This document shows, piece by piece, positions 44,176 to 51,749 of a DNA stretch of 64,000 bases (position 1 is its first letter; every line of letters begins with the position of its first letter). Under the pieces are notes generated by a model. That model was not told where the DNA came from and did no database searches. It saw only the letters and a program-made list of their open reading frames with translations. This DNA comes from Bacilli bacterium. Its GTDB lineage: Bacteria; Bacillota_I; Bacilli_A; RFN20; CAG-826. A program made the translations under genes and the position numbers. The stretch lies in contig JAFSOD010000004.1 of assembly GCA_017447165.1 (NCBI GenBank), forward strand, positions 1 through 64,000, given 5' to 3'.

Positions 44176-44478
44176 TTAACCTAATGCAATTTGTGAAATA
44201 TCCATTCCCTGATAGAGAATGTGAAGAATATGTACTTTTTTATTTTGTTCATCAACAGAATAATAGATGTTATATCTGCCAATAGGAACTTTTCGGATAT
44301 TGTTTTCTACCATTTGTTATCTATTTGGAAATGTCGATAAACTATGTACAACATCCCAGACATCATCAGCAAGTTTATTGGCCGCTTCAACATTTAATAA
44401 TTGACCAGCTATATATTTATATATAGAGAGGATCTCATCATTAAACGTTTTTGTAGTTTCTGGTTGATATTTAATTAT
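44176..44478 (-). pseudogene. RelE/ParE-family toxin, dead (no start codon, internal TAA)
   Basis: The frame reads IKYQPETTKTFNDEILSIY..., ...DDVWDVVHSLSTFPNR, stop TAA (44319-44317), QMVENNIRKVPIGRYNIYYS... and ends GMDISQIALG at TAA 44176, about 100 codons in all. Layout and motifs (FPNRYxxxEx, RKVPIGRYxIYY) are those of YafQ/ParE-like RelE-fold mRNA-interferase toxins that pair with DinJ. TAT to TAA in NR(Y)QMVE explains the stop. The start position holds ATA at 44478, overlapping the dinJ stop as ATAA where ATGA is usual; one G-to-A change would turn ATGA into ATAA, losing the toxin start while changing the dinJ stop from TGA to TAA. The toxin therefore carries two separate lesions. Confidence 0.85.
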
Positions 44479-44786
44479 CTTTTTCTACCAGTCAATTCGT
44501 TGAACATCTCTTCTGCTACTTCCGCTGGGTAGGTTCGGCCTTCTTTAACATCATCCACACCTTTTTGAACAATTTTCATTATTTCTTCTTCACTAAGTCC
44601 GCCAACTGCAAGAGGTTCTCTATTAGGAAGATTAACACTAAACGGAATACCACCAGTTAAAATTACCTTATGATATAGCATGTTGATAAGACTACTAGGA
44701 GTTACACCTAATTGTCTTAAAATTGCTTCAGCTTCCATTTTTGTTTGAGAATCAATACGAACAAAAATTGATGCATCACTAGCCAT
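44475..44786 (-). CDS. DinJ/RelB-type antitoxin
   Basis: A 103-residue ribbon-helix-helix antitoxin (FVRIDSQTKMEAEAILRQLG, then PSSLINMLYHKVILTGGIPF, the DinJ signature). It normally binds and neutralises a RelE/YafQ toxin and represses its own operon. The linked toxin gene is dead, so the antitoxin is orphaned, perhaps retained as anti-addiction module or regulator. Start 44786 has AGGAGG 8 nt upstream. Confidence 0.9.
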   Translation of the reverse strand: MASDASIFVRIDSQTKMEAEAILRQLGVTPSSLINMLYHKVILTGGIPFSVNLPNREPLAVGGLSEEEIMKIVQKGVDDVKEGRTYPAEVAEEMFNELTGRKR

Positions 44787-44809
44787 ATGTATTTCCTCCT
44801 CTTGAAATA

Positions 44810-44838
44810 ATTGTAAATCATTTGATATCTATATGCAA
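44810..44838 (-). promoter_or_regulatory. Candidate dinJ promoter
   Basis: On the minus strand TTGCAT (complement of 44833-44838), 17 nt, TACAAT (complement of 44810-44815). It sits between the tuf terminator and dinJ. Confidence 0.55.
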
Positions 44839-44852
44839 TACAGAAAATAAAG

Positions 44853-44878
44853 AAAAAGGAGACTCCGAAGAATCTCCT
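44853..44878 (-). terminator. Terminator of tuf (end of the str operon)
   Basis: AGGAGA/TCTCCT stem with a TTCTTCGGAG loop (44857-44878) followed by TTTTTCTTT on the minus strand. Confidence 0.85.
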
Positions 44879-44901
44879 AATTAATATGCTTGTTAACTAA
44901 A

Positions 44902-46086
44902 TTATTTAACGATTTCGTTAACTGTACCAGCACCAACGGTTCTACCACCTTCACGGATGGAGAATTTGGTACCTTTTTCAAGAGCGATTGGGTGAATTAA
45001 TTCAACGGTTAATTCAACGTTATCGCCTGGCATAACCATATCTGTGCCAGCTGGAAGAGTAATAACACCAGTAACATCAGTTGTACGGAAGTAGAATTGT
45101 GGACGGTAGTTGCTTAAGAAAGCTGTGTGACGGCCACCTTCTTCTTTGGTTAAAACGTAAACAGAAGCTTTGAATTTGGTGTGTGGAGTAACGCTTCCTG
45201 GTTTAGCAAGAACTTGACCACGTTGGACTTGATCACGGTTGATACCTCTTAAGAGGACACCAACGTTATCACCAGCTTGGACATAGTCACAAGTTTTTCT
45301 GAAGGATTCAAGACCAGTAATAACTGATTTTTGAGTTTCTCTGATACCAACGATTTCCACTTCGTCACCGAGTTTAGCAGAACCTCTTTCGACACGGCCA
45401 GTAACAACTGTACCACGACCGGAAATGGTCATAACGTCTTCGATAGCGAGTAAGAATGGTTTATCGGTATCTCTGGTTGGAGCTGGGATATAGCTATCAC
45501 ATGCATCCATTAATTCTAAGATTGCTTTTTCAGCTTCGGCATCACCATCAAGAGCTTTTCTAGCGGAACCACGAATCACTGGGACATCATCTCCAGGGAA
45601 GCCATAGCTATTTAATAAGTCACGGACATCCATTTCGACTAAGTCTAATAATTCTGGATCGTCAACTAAGTCAGTCTTGTTAATGAAGACGACGATGTAA
45701 GGAACACCGACTTGACGAGCAAGTAAGATGTGTTCACGAGTTTGTGGCATAACGCCATCAGTACCGGCAACAACTAAGATCGCACCATCCATTTGAGCAG
45801 CACCAGTAATCATGTTCTTGACATAGTCAGCGTGACCTGGACAGTCGACGTGGGCATAGTGTCTTTTTTCTGTTTGATACTCAATGTGGGCTGTGTTAAT
45901 TGTAATACCACGAGCTTTTTCTTCTGGTGCAGCATCGATTTGATCGTATGCTTTAACTTCAGATAAGCCTTTTTTTGCTAAGACAGTTGTAATAGCGGCG
46001 GTTAATGTGGTCTTACCGTGGTCGACGTGACCAATGGTACCAATGTTAACGTGCTCTTTAGATCTGTCAAATTTTTCCTTTGCCAT
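44902..46086 (-). CDS. tuf: Elongation factor Tu
   Basis: A 394-residue GTPase that delivers aminoacyl-tRNA to the ribosome. G1 GHVDHGKT, G3 [13 protein letters not shown]4 NKTD and full length to [13 protein letters not shown] 46086 ([17 protein letters not shown]) is the family start, with AAGGAG 11 nt upstream; an in-frame extension to 46107 is not conserved. It is last gene of rpsL-rpsG-fusA-tuf, with a 107-bp spacer after fusA that may hold an extra promoter. Confidence 0.98.
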   Translation of the reverse strand: MAKEKFDRSKEHVNIGTIGHVDHGKTTLTAAITTVLAKKGLSEVKAYDQIDAAPEEKARGITINTAHIEYQTEKRHYAHVDCPGHADYVKNMITGAAQMDGAILVVAGTDGVMPQTREHILLARQVGVPYIVVFINKTDLVDDPELLDLVEMDVRDLLNSYGFPGDDVPVIRGSARKALDGDAEAEKAILELMDACDSYIPAPTRDTDKPFLLAIEDVMTISGRGTVVTGRVERGSAKLGDEVEIVGIRETQKSVITGLESFRKTCDYVQAGDNVGVLLRGINRDQVQRGQVLAKPGSVTPHTKFKASVYVLTKEEGGRHTAFLSNYRPQFYFRTTDVTGVITLPAGTDMVMPGDNVELTVELIHPIALEKGTKFSIREGGRTVGAGTVNEIVK

Positions 46087-46193
46087 TGTTTGAATTTCTC
46101 CTTTCAATTTAATGAACTCAACATTTTAAATATATAGCAAGTTTTGTTTATAATCAATACCAATCTATTGGTAATAATTATCTTACATTAAGA

Positions 46194-48269
46194 TTAGCGA
46201 GCTGCAACGCCGCTTTTCTTAATAATTTCGTCTTGGACGTATCTTGGACATTCGCCATAATGATCGAATTGCATAACGTAGTTACCACGTCCTTGAGTCA
46301 TACTACGTAAGTCTGTAACATAACCAAACATTTCTGATAATGGTACTTCCGCTTCAATGATTTTGGCGTTAGTTCTTTGAGATTCACCAGTGACGAGTCC
46401 ACGTCTTCTAGCAATATCACCGAGAACATCACCATAATATTGTTCTGGAACAGTAACTTCAATCTTCATGATTGGTTCTAAGATAACTGGATTACATTTC
46501 TTAGCAGCTTCTTTAAGAGCCATACTAGCGGCGATCTTATAAGCAGCTTCAGAAGAGTCGACATCATGGTAACTACCATCGAATAAGGTGGCTTTAATAT
46601 CCATGACTTGGAATCCTGCAACCATACCTCTACCTAAGGCATCAATTAAGCCGTCTTGAGTTGGTTTGATATATTCTCTTGGAACAGATCCTCCAACAAT
46701 CGCATCGACGAATTCAAAGCCTTTTCCTGGGTTTGGTTCAAATTTGATCCAAACGTGACCATATTGACCACGGCCACCAGATTGTTTGATGTATTTACCT
46801 TCACAGTCTGCGGTACCTTTAATGGTTTCACGGTATTCGACTTGTGGAGCACCAACGTTAACCGCGACATTGAATTCTCTTCTCATACGGTCAACGATGA
46901 TGTCTAAGTGTAATTCACCAACACCAGCGATAAGAGTTTGTCCGGTTTCCGCATTAGTTCTCACTTTGAAGGTTGGATCTTCTTCAGCGAGTTTTTGTAA
47001 AGCGATGGACATCTTTTCTTGGTCAGCTTTGGTTTTTGGTTCCACTGCTTCTTCAATAACTGGATCTGGGAATTCCATCTTTTCAAGAATGACTGGGTTC
47101 TTTTCGTCACATAAGGTATCACCAGTGGTGGTATTCTTAAGTCCGACGACAGCACCGATATCTCCAGCGTGAAGTTCATCAACTTCTTGTCTGTGATTAG
47201 AGTGCATTAAGACAACACGAGCAATTCTTTCTTTGACTCCTTTAGTGGAGTTTAAGACGTAGCTACCAGATTTAAGTGTACCGCTATAGACACGGACGTA
47301 GGCAAGTCTACCAATGAATGGGTCAGTAGCGATTTTGAAGGCTAAACAGCCAAGTGGAGCGTTGTCATCTGGCTTACAAGTAACTTCGTTACCACTATCA
47401 TCGGTACCTTTAGCGGCAGGGATATCAAGTGGACTTGGTAAGTAGTCAATAACACCATCTAATAAAAGTTGAATGTTCTTGTTCTTGTAAGCAGATCCGC
47501 AGAATACTGGGTGGAATTCACCAGTTAAGACTGCTTTTCTGATAACAGATTTAATTTCTTCAATGCTTGGTTCTTCTCCTTCTAATACCTTCATCATGAA
47601 TTCATCATCGAATCCGGCAAGAGCTTCTAATAAATCAGCTCTATGAAGTTCCATTGATTCCACTAAATCTTCTGGTACTGGTACTTCTTTTGGTTCTTGG
47701 CTACCAGCTTCATAGACATAAGCTTTTCTTTCAATGATATCAACCGCACCTCTAAGGGAGCTTTCAATACCGATTGGAAGTTGGACAGCTTTTGCGTTAG
47801 CGCCAAGTCTTTCCTTTAAGGAACGAACACACATTTCGAAGTCCGCACCGATAGCGTCCAATTTGTTAACGAAGACAATTCTTGGAACGCCATATTTGGA
47901 ACCTTGTCTCCAAACTGTTTCAGTTTGTGGTTCCACACCATTTTTACCATCTAAGACAGTGACAGCACCGTCTAAGACACGAAGCGATCTTTCAACTTCA
48001 ACAGTGAAGTCGACGTGCCCTGGAGTGTCGATAATATTAATTCTATTACCTTTCCAGAAAGCAGTAGTCGCTGCGGAGGTAATGGTAATACCTCTTTCTT
48101 GTTCTTGTTCCATCCAGTCCATGGTGGCGGCACCTTCGTGAACTTCGCCAATCTTATGGATCTTTCCGGTAAAGAAGAGAATACGTTCTGTGGTTGTGGT
48201 CTTACCGGCATCGATGTGAGCCATGATACCGATGTTACGTGTATGAGCTAAATCAAATTCACGTGCCAT
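46194..48269 (-). CDS. fusA: Elongation factor G
   Basis: A 691-residue ribosomal translocase GTPase: [13 protein letters not shown] (G1), DTPGHVDFT (G3), NKLD (G4), and domain IV with [16 protein letters not shown]. Start ATG 48269 with AGGAG upstream, 18 bp after rpsG, in the str operon. Confidence 0.98.
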   Translation of the reverse strand: MAREFDLAHTRNIGIMAHIDAGKTTTTERILFFTGKIHKIGEVHEGAATMDWMEQEQERGITITSAATTAFWKGNRINIIDTPGHVDFTVEVERSLRVLDGAVTVLDGKNGVEPQTETVWRQGSKYGVPRIVFVNKLDAIGADFEMCVRSLKERLGANAKAVQLPIGIESSLRGAVDIIERKAYVYEAGSQEPKEVPVPEDLVESMELHRADLLEALAGFDDEFMMKVLEGEEPSIEEIKSVIRKAVLTGEFHPVFCGSAYKNKNIQLLLDGVIDYLPSPLDIPAAKGTDDSGNEVTCKPDDNAPLGCLAFKIATDPFIGRLAYVRVYSGTLKSGSYVLNSTKGVKERIARVVLMHSNHRQEVDELHAGDIGAVVGLKNTTTGDTLCDEKNPVILEKMEFPDPVIEEAVEPKTKADQEKMSIALQKLAEEDPTFKVRTNAETGQTLIAGVGELHLDIIVDRMRREFNVAVNVGAPQVEYRETIKGTADCEGKYIKQSGGRGQYGHVWIKFEPNPGKGFEFVDAIVGGSVPREYIKPTQDGLIDALGRGMVAGFQVMDIKATLFDGSYHDVDSSEAAYKIAASMALKEAAKKCNPVILEPIMKIEVTVPEQYYGDVLGDIARRRGLVTGESQRTNAKIIEAEVPLSEMFGYVTDLRSMTQGRGNYVMQFDHYGECPRYVQDEIIKKSGVAAR

Positions 48270-48287
48270 AGATTTTCTCTCCTAAGA

Positions 48288-48758
48288 TTACCAACGGTAA
48301 TGTGCATAAGCTTTGTTAGCTTCTGCCATCTTGTGGGTATCTTCTCTCTTTTTCACTGAAGCACCAGTGCCGTTAGCAGCATCGATAATTTCGCCCGCTA
48401 ATCTTTCTTCCATGCTCTTTTCGTTTCTGAGTCTAGAATAGTTAACTAACCATCTTAAACCTAATGTAACTTTTCTTTCTGGAGAAACTTCAGTAGGTAC
48501 TTGGTAGTTAGCCGCACCAATTCTTCTGACCTTTAATTCGACTTCAGGCATGATGTTGTTAATTGCTGTAGCGAAGACGTCCATTGCTGGTTTACCGGTC
48601 TTTGCTTCAATTTTGTTGAAGGCGGAATAGAGAATAGTTTGGGCTGTTCCCTTTTTGCCATCAATCATGATTTTGTTAATTAAACGTGTTACGAGTTTTG
48701 AATTGTAAATTGGATCTGGTAACACATCACGTTTACTTACGCTTCCTTTACGTGGCAT
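48288..48758 (-). CDS. rpsG: 30S ribosomal protein S7
   Basis: A 156-residue primary 16S-rRNA-binding protein that nucleates the small-subunit head ([44 protein letters not shown]). Usual length, in str-operon order between rpsL and fusA. Confidence 0.98.
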   Translation of the reverse strand: MPRKGSVSKRDVLPDPIYNSKLVTRLINKIMIDGKKGTAQTILYSAFNKIEAKTGKPAMDVFATAINNIMPEVELKVRRIGAANYQVPTEVSPERKVTLGLRWLVNYSRLRNEKSMEERLAGEIIDAANGTGASVKKREDTHKMAEANKAYAHYRW

Positions 48759-48777
48759 CTTTCTTTCCTCCTTCTAA

Positions 48778-49197
48778 TTATTTCGCCGCTTTTGGTTTCT
48801 TAGAACCATATAAGCTACGTCCTTGACGACGTGCCTCAATTCCGGCGCAGTCAAGTGTTCCTCTAATAATGTGATAACGAACACCTGGTAAGTCCTTAAC
48901 ACGGCCGCCTCTAATCATGACGGTTGAGTGTTCTTGTAAGTTATGTCCTTCACCACCAATATAGGCTGTAACTTCATAACCATTGCTTAATCTAACACGA
49001 GCGTATTTTCTTAAAGCAGAGTTTGGTTTTTTAGGGGTCATGGTACCAACACGGGTACAAACACCTCTTTTTTGGCTAGCTGCTTGGTTGGTTTCTTTTT
49101 TCTTTAAAGAGTTCCATCTTTTTCCAAGAGCAGGAGCTTTTGATTTTACAGTGGCAGTTCTACGACCTTCACGGACTAATTGATTAATTGTTGGCAT
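48778..49197 (-). CDS. rpsL: 30S ribosomal protein S12
   Basis: A 139-residue decoding-centre protein ([46 protein letters not shown]). The conserved lysines at streptomycin-resistance positions read wild-type ([16 protein letters not shown]). First gene of the str operon. Confidence 0.98.
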   Translation of the reverse strand: MPTINQLVREGRRTATVKSKAPALGKRWNSLKKKETNQAASQKRGVCTRVGTMTPKKPNSALRKYARVRLSNGYEVTAYIGGEGHNLQEHSTVMIRGGRVKDLPGVRYHIIRGTLDCAGIEARRQGRSLYGSKKPKAAK

Positions 49198-49354
49198 ATA
49201 TTGCTCCTTTCAATTACTTATTAGTTTTTTGACTTGTGAATTTGTCCACGATACCGGGTGTGTCGGCTTCTTTCCTTAAAAAAGCGACCTCAACGGTCAA
49301 CGTGCTCCAATTTCACACGCTCATATATTATATATAGGTAAAAAAATCGCGCAA
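49198..49354 (-). promoter_or_regulatory. Promoter and leader of the rpsL-rpsG-fusA-tuf operon
   Basis: On the minus strand TTGCGC (complement of 49349-49354), 16 nt, TATAAT (complement of 49327-49332). The 120-nt leader contains a GACC-GTTGA-GGTC hairpin followed by GCTTTTTT (complement of 49278-49298), a weak attenuator candidate, and a GC-rich stretch around 49240-49265. No gene lies in 49198-49438. Confidence 0.55.
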
Positions 49355-49438
49355 CAAAAAAATGAAAAAATTTCAAAAAGTATAACTTGAAATACTAAAT
49401 TCCGTTTTTATAACTACTTAATTTTGTGTCAAATATCA

Positions 49439-49771
49439 TTATAATACGTTCAGTAAAAGCGCCTTCAATTGAGGTAAATCTTTATCTATAGTATCAAATA
49501 AAATGTTAAGACTTACACTTTCATAATTATGGGCAACACGGTTACGAATTGCGCGTAACTCATCAATATGTAAATCTTTGTAGTTCATTCTGAATTCAAT
49601 GGATAATCTCGTGCTATCCTCATATAATTTCTCAAACTCAAATTGAATCGCATCACTTAAAACATATTCATTTTGAATTTCTTCTAATGAATGCTTTTTA
49701 CGTATTTCTAATAATCGATCGATTTTTTCAATCATCGAAGTAATAATTCTTTGATCTACACTACTAATCAT
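49439..49771 (-). CDS. hepT: HepT-like HEPN toxin
   Basis: A 110-residue all-helical HEPN-domain protein with the RNase motif R-x4-H-x-Y: Arg76, His81, Tyr83 (RNRVAHNY). In the type VII MntA-HepT system of Shewanella, the HepT RNase is silenced when MntA attaches AMP units to the motif tyrosine; the tyrosine is present here. The ATG overlaps the mntA TGA stop (ATGA), a coupled pair. Confidence 0.88.
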   Translation of the reverse strand: MISSVDQRIITSMIEKIDRLLEIRKKHSLEEIQNEYVLSDAIQFEFEKLYEDSTRLSIEFRMNYKDLHIDELRAIRNRVAHNYESVSLNILFDTIDKDLPQLKALLLNVL

Positions 49772-50235
49772 ATAATCCTAATTCCTTCTTTTAATATTTT
49801 TAGAATAATTGGATTATCACTAGACAAGTCTTTAAGCCTTAATAAATCTATTTTCTTATGAAGAGAGATTCTAATTTCTTCCACTAATTCAAAAAACTGC
49901 AAGCCAGTAATATCCGTGTCAATTAATAAATCAACATCACTATTCTCTCTTGCTTCACCACGAGAATAACTGCCGAACAAATAACAATAGTTAATGTTGT
50001 ACTTGAGTAAAAGAGGAATTAATTCACTTTTTATTCTTTCTAAAGAAAGAATTCCGTGCTCCTCATCCACTTTTAACTTGTCAGTGAGATTATCCACTAT
50101 CATCTTATATTTATATGAAGAGGAATATGCCTCATTTTCTTCATAACGAATATAAGTTCGATATGGAATTCCAATTAGTGCAGCAGCTTCTTTTTGGGTT
50201 AATCCGTTTTGTTTTCTGATTTCAACCAAATTCAT
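49768..50235 (-). CDS. mntA: MntA-type nucleotidyltransferase antitoxin fused to an Xre helix-turn-helix
   Basis: Residues about 1-60 form an Xre-like DNA-binding domain (EIRKQNGLTQKEAAALIGIP). Residues about 65-155 form a minimal nucleotidyltransferase with GS-x10-DxD (GSYSRG...NSDVDLLID). MntA antitoxins polyadenylylate the HepT tyrosine. Most MntA proteins lack a DNA-binding domain; fusion suggests that this protein also autoregulates, and the repeats at 50246-50330 just upstream are the obvious sites. ATG 50235 is preferred over the GTG at 50241. Confidence 0.88.
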   Translation of the reverse strand: MNLVEIRKQNGLTQKEAAALIGIPYRTYIRYEENEAYSSSYKYKMIVDNLTDKLKVDEEHGILSLERIKSELIPLLLKYNINYCYLFGSYSRGEARENSDVDLLIDTDITGLQFFELVEEIRISLHKKIDLLRLKDLSSDNPIILKILKEGIRII

Positions 50236-50245
50236 ACACACTTAT

Positions 50246-50330
50246 AATTTATCATTTTGGCATATTTTGTCAATTTAAAATTTATCATTTTGGCATATAT
50301 AGACATAAATAAACTTGCCATTTTGACAAG
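50246..50330. repeat. Direct repeats upstream of mntA-hepT, probable operators
   Basis: A 20-bp exact direct repeat at 50246-50265 and 50279-50298 (core TATCATTTTGGCATAT, 33-bp period, three helical turns), then a related imperfect palindrome CTTGCCATTTTGACAAG at 50314-50330. The three share CATTTTGRCA. Their place just before the HTH-MntA gene suggests autoregulation. Confidence 0.65.
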
Positions 50331-50359
50331 AAAAAGCCAACAATAAGTTTTGCTGGCTT
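50331..50359 (-). terminator. Terminator of the zinc-ribbon protein gene
   Basis: AAGCCA-g-CAA/TTG-t-TGGCTT hairpin (50334-50359) followed by TTTTTC on the minus strand. Confidence 0.7.
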
Positions 50360-50377
50360 AAAAATATAAAGATCTAA

Positions 50378-50893
50378 TTAGTAAATTATTAAGACTAGTC
50401 CTTGTAAGACTAAAGCCACTACCGCACATGCTAGTCCAAAAGCAACAAATAAAGGAACAAGAATTTCTATCCCTTTCATTTTTGTGTTCACATTCGGAAA
50501 TACTTTACGGTTAAGTGACATACCAATAGAAAAGAAAACAATACCTGCGATTAACCCGAATACAAGCATAATAATACCAGGCACCATCGCCGCACCATTG
50601 CCAATAATTCTCACCATTAAAGAGCCTAGCAAGGCTAAAGCAAAAAATCCAAAGGCTAAACCAAGGAATAACAGCATTTTATGTAATCTTGGTTTATAAG
50701 TTGGTAAAGATCTAAAATTCTCTACGGTAATTGCCTCTCCACCATTAGAGCCCACTACGGGTCCATTAAATGGTCCACTACCTTCTTTAATTTGATTAGC
50801 AGCGACTTCGCTAACTTCTTCTAAAAATGCTCCGCAAAATGGGCAATATTTACTACCATCTGGTATTTCTTTATTACAATATTTACAAATCAT
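50378..50893 (-). CDS. Zinc-ribbon membrane protein
   Basis: A 171-residue protein of unknown function with an N-terminal zinc ribbon (CKYCNKEIPDGSKYCPFCGA, Cys3/6/17/20), a linker of about 45 residues, and three membrane helices (about 70-90, 98-122, 145-168). Such ribbon-plus-helix proteins are common in Firmicutes. It lies between the VapBC and MntA-HepT modules, with its own terminator. Confidence 0.8.
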   Translation of the reverse strand: MICKYCNKEIPDGSKYCPFCGAFLEEVSEVAANQIKEGSGPFNGPVVGSNGGEAITVENFRSLPTYKPRLHKMLLFLGLAFGFFALALLGSLMVRIIGNGAAMVPGIIMLVFGLIAGIVFFSIGMSLNRKVFPNVNTKMKGIEILVPLFVAFGLACAVVALVLQGLVLIIY

Positions 50894-50934
50894 ATGTTAG
50901 AACCCCCTATATTTAGTTTCAGTATACAACATAA

Positions 50935-50973
50935 AAATAAAAAACTGCCTAGAAATTAATCTAAGCAGTTAAT
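50935..50973 (-). repeat. 39-bp terminator repeat, copy 1 (after vapC)
   Basis: Exact copy of 51696-51734. It contains AACTGC-cTAGA/TCTAa-GCAGTT, a hairpin with a T-run on the minus strand (TTTTTTATTT), directly downstream of the vapC stop. It works as vapBC terminator. Confidence 0.85.
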
Positions 50974-50975
50974 AA

Positions 50976-51371
50976 TCATAATTTTAATGTTGAGATTATT
51001 GGATATTTTAGAATTGTTTCATCGCTTGTAATTAATGTCATAGATTCTTCTAACGCAGTTGCGATTAGTAGATGATCAAATGGGTCTTTATGAATATTTA
51101 AATCAATTACTTGTTTAAGCTCTACTAAATATTCATATCTAACTGGTAAAACGATATAGTCAGTATAAACAAGAGCGTTAATGATATCTTTTGCATTATA
51201 TGGCATTAAATCTGGATGTTTATTATGTTTGAGCTCAATTTCCCAGATGGAAACAATAGAAACAAAAATTTGATTTTTCTCATTAGCGATAATGTTTCTA
51301 GTTTTATCTGATATTTTCTCATCATTAAATAACGCTCTTAAAAGAGTATTCGTATCTAATAAGTATTCCAT
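50976..51371 (-). CDS. vapC: VapC-type PIN-domain toxin
   Basis: A 131-residue PIN ribonuclease (MEYLLDTNTLLRAL with Asp6, SIWEIELKHN, DPFDHLLIATA, LITSDETI, giving the four acidic residues of the active site). VapC toxins cut tRNA or rRNA and are held by their VapB antitoxin. The ATG overlaps the antitoxin stop by one base. All catalytic residues are present, so it should be active. Confidence 0.9.
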   Translation of the reverse strand: MEYLLDTNTLLRALFNDEKISDKTRNIIANEKNQIFVSIVSIWEIELKHNKHPDLMPYNAKDIINALVYTDYIVLPVRYEYLVELKQVIDLNIHKDPFDHLLIATALEESMTLITSDETILKYPIISTLKL

Positions 51372-51616
51372 TATAAATTAAAGTCATTAGCAATCTCTTC
51401 ATCTAATTTTGGATCATCAAATCCAACTGGTAAGCTAGGTAAAATTCCAATCGCAGCACCTAATCGTTTTTTTGTTGATTCTTCACTAACAGGAACGATT
51501 TTTGCTATTTTTTTGCCTCTACGACACAAGAAAATTTCTTTTTCTTCGCCACTTTCAATCAAATCAACATATTTTGACAAATTCGTTTTGGCCTCATACA
51601 TGTTTACATTGCACAT
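51371..51616 (-). CDS. vapB: Phd/YefM-type antitoxin (VapB role)
   Basis: An 81-residue antitoxin with the Phd/YefM fold (MYEAKTNLSKYVDLIESGEE, FLCRRGKKIAKIVPV). The N-terminal part binds DNA and the tail (about 50-81) wraps the toxin. Start 51616 has AAAGGAG 7 nt upstream. A TAGTC-N5-GACTA palindrome upstream is a likely operator. Confidence 0.88.
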   Translation of the reverse strand: MCNVNMYEAKTNLSKYVDLIESGEEKEIFLCRRGKKIAKIVPVSEESTKKRLGAAIGILPSLPVGFDDPKLDEEIANDFNL

Positions 51617-51632
51617 AACTTTATCTCCTTTC

Positions 51633-51698
51633 TAGTCTAGTTGACTAAGTTATCTTACAGCTTCACTTATATTATAAATGACAACACTAGAATGTAAA
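51633..51698 (-). promoter_or_regulatory. vapBC promoter and operator
   Basis: On the minus strand TTTACA (complement of 51693-51698, overlapping the edge of terminator copy 2), 16 nt, TATAAT (complement of 51671-51676). The palindrome TAGTC-TAGTT-GACTA lies at 51633-51647, between promoter and ribosome-binding site. Confidence 0.6.
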
Positions 51699-51734
51699 TA
51701 AAAAACTGCCTAGAAATTAATCTAAGCAGTTAAT
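51696..51734 (-). repeat. 39-bp terminator repeat, copy 2 (after rpoC)
   Basis: Identical to 50935-50973, lying 15 bp after the rpoC stop; serves as the rpoBC terminator. The two copies bracket vapBC exactly. Confidence 0.85.
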
Positions 51735-51749
51735 TATTAGATTTAACGA

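Noticed and set aside
50935-51734. Composite transposon or integron-type insertion of vapBC.
   Set aside because: No transposase, integrase or inverted repeats; the 39-bp repeats are terminators in direct orientation. Their origin by duplication on insertion stays open, but a known mobile-element class is not supported.
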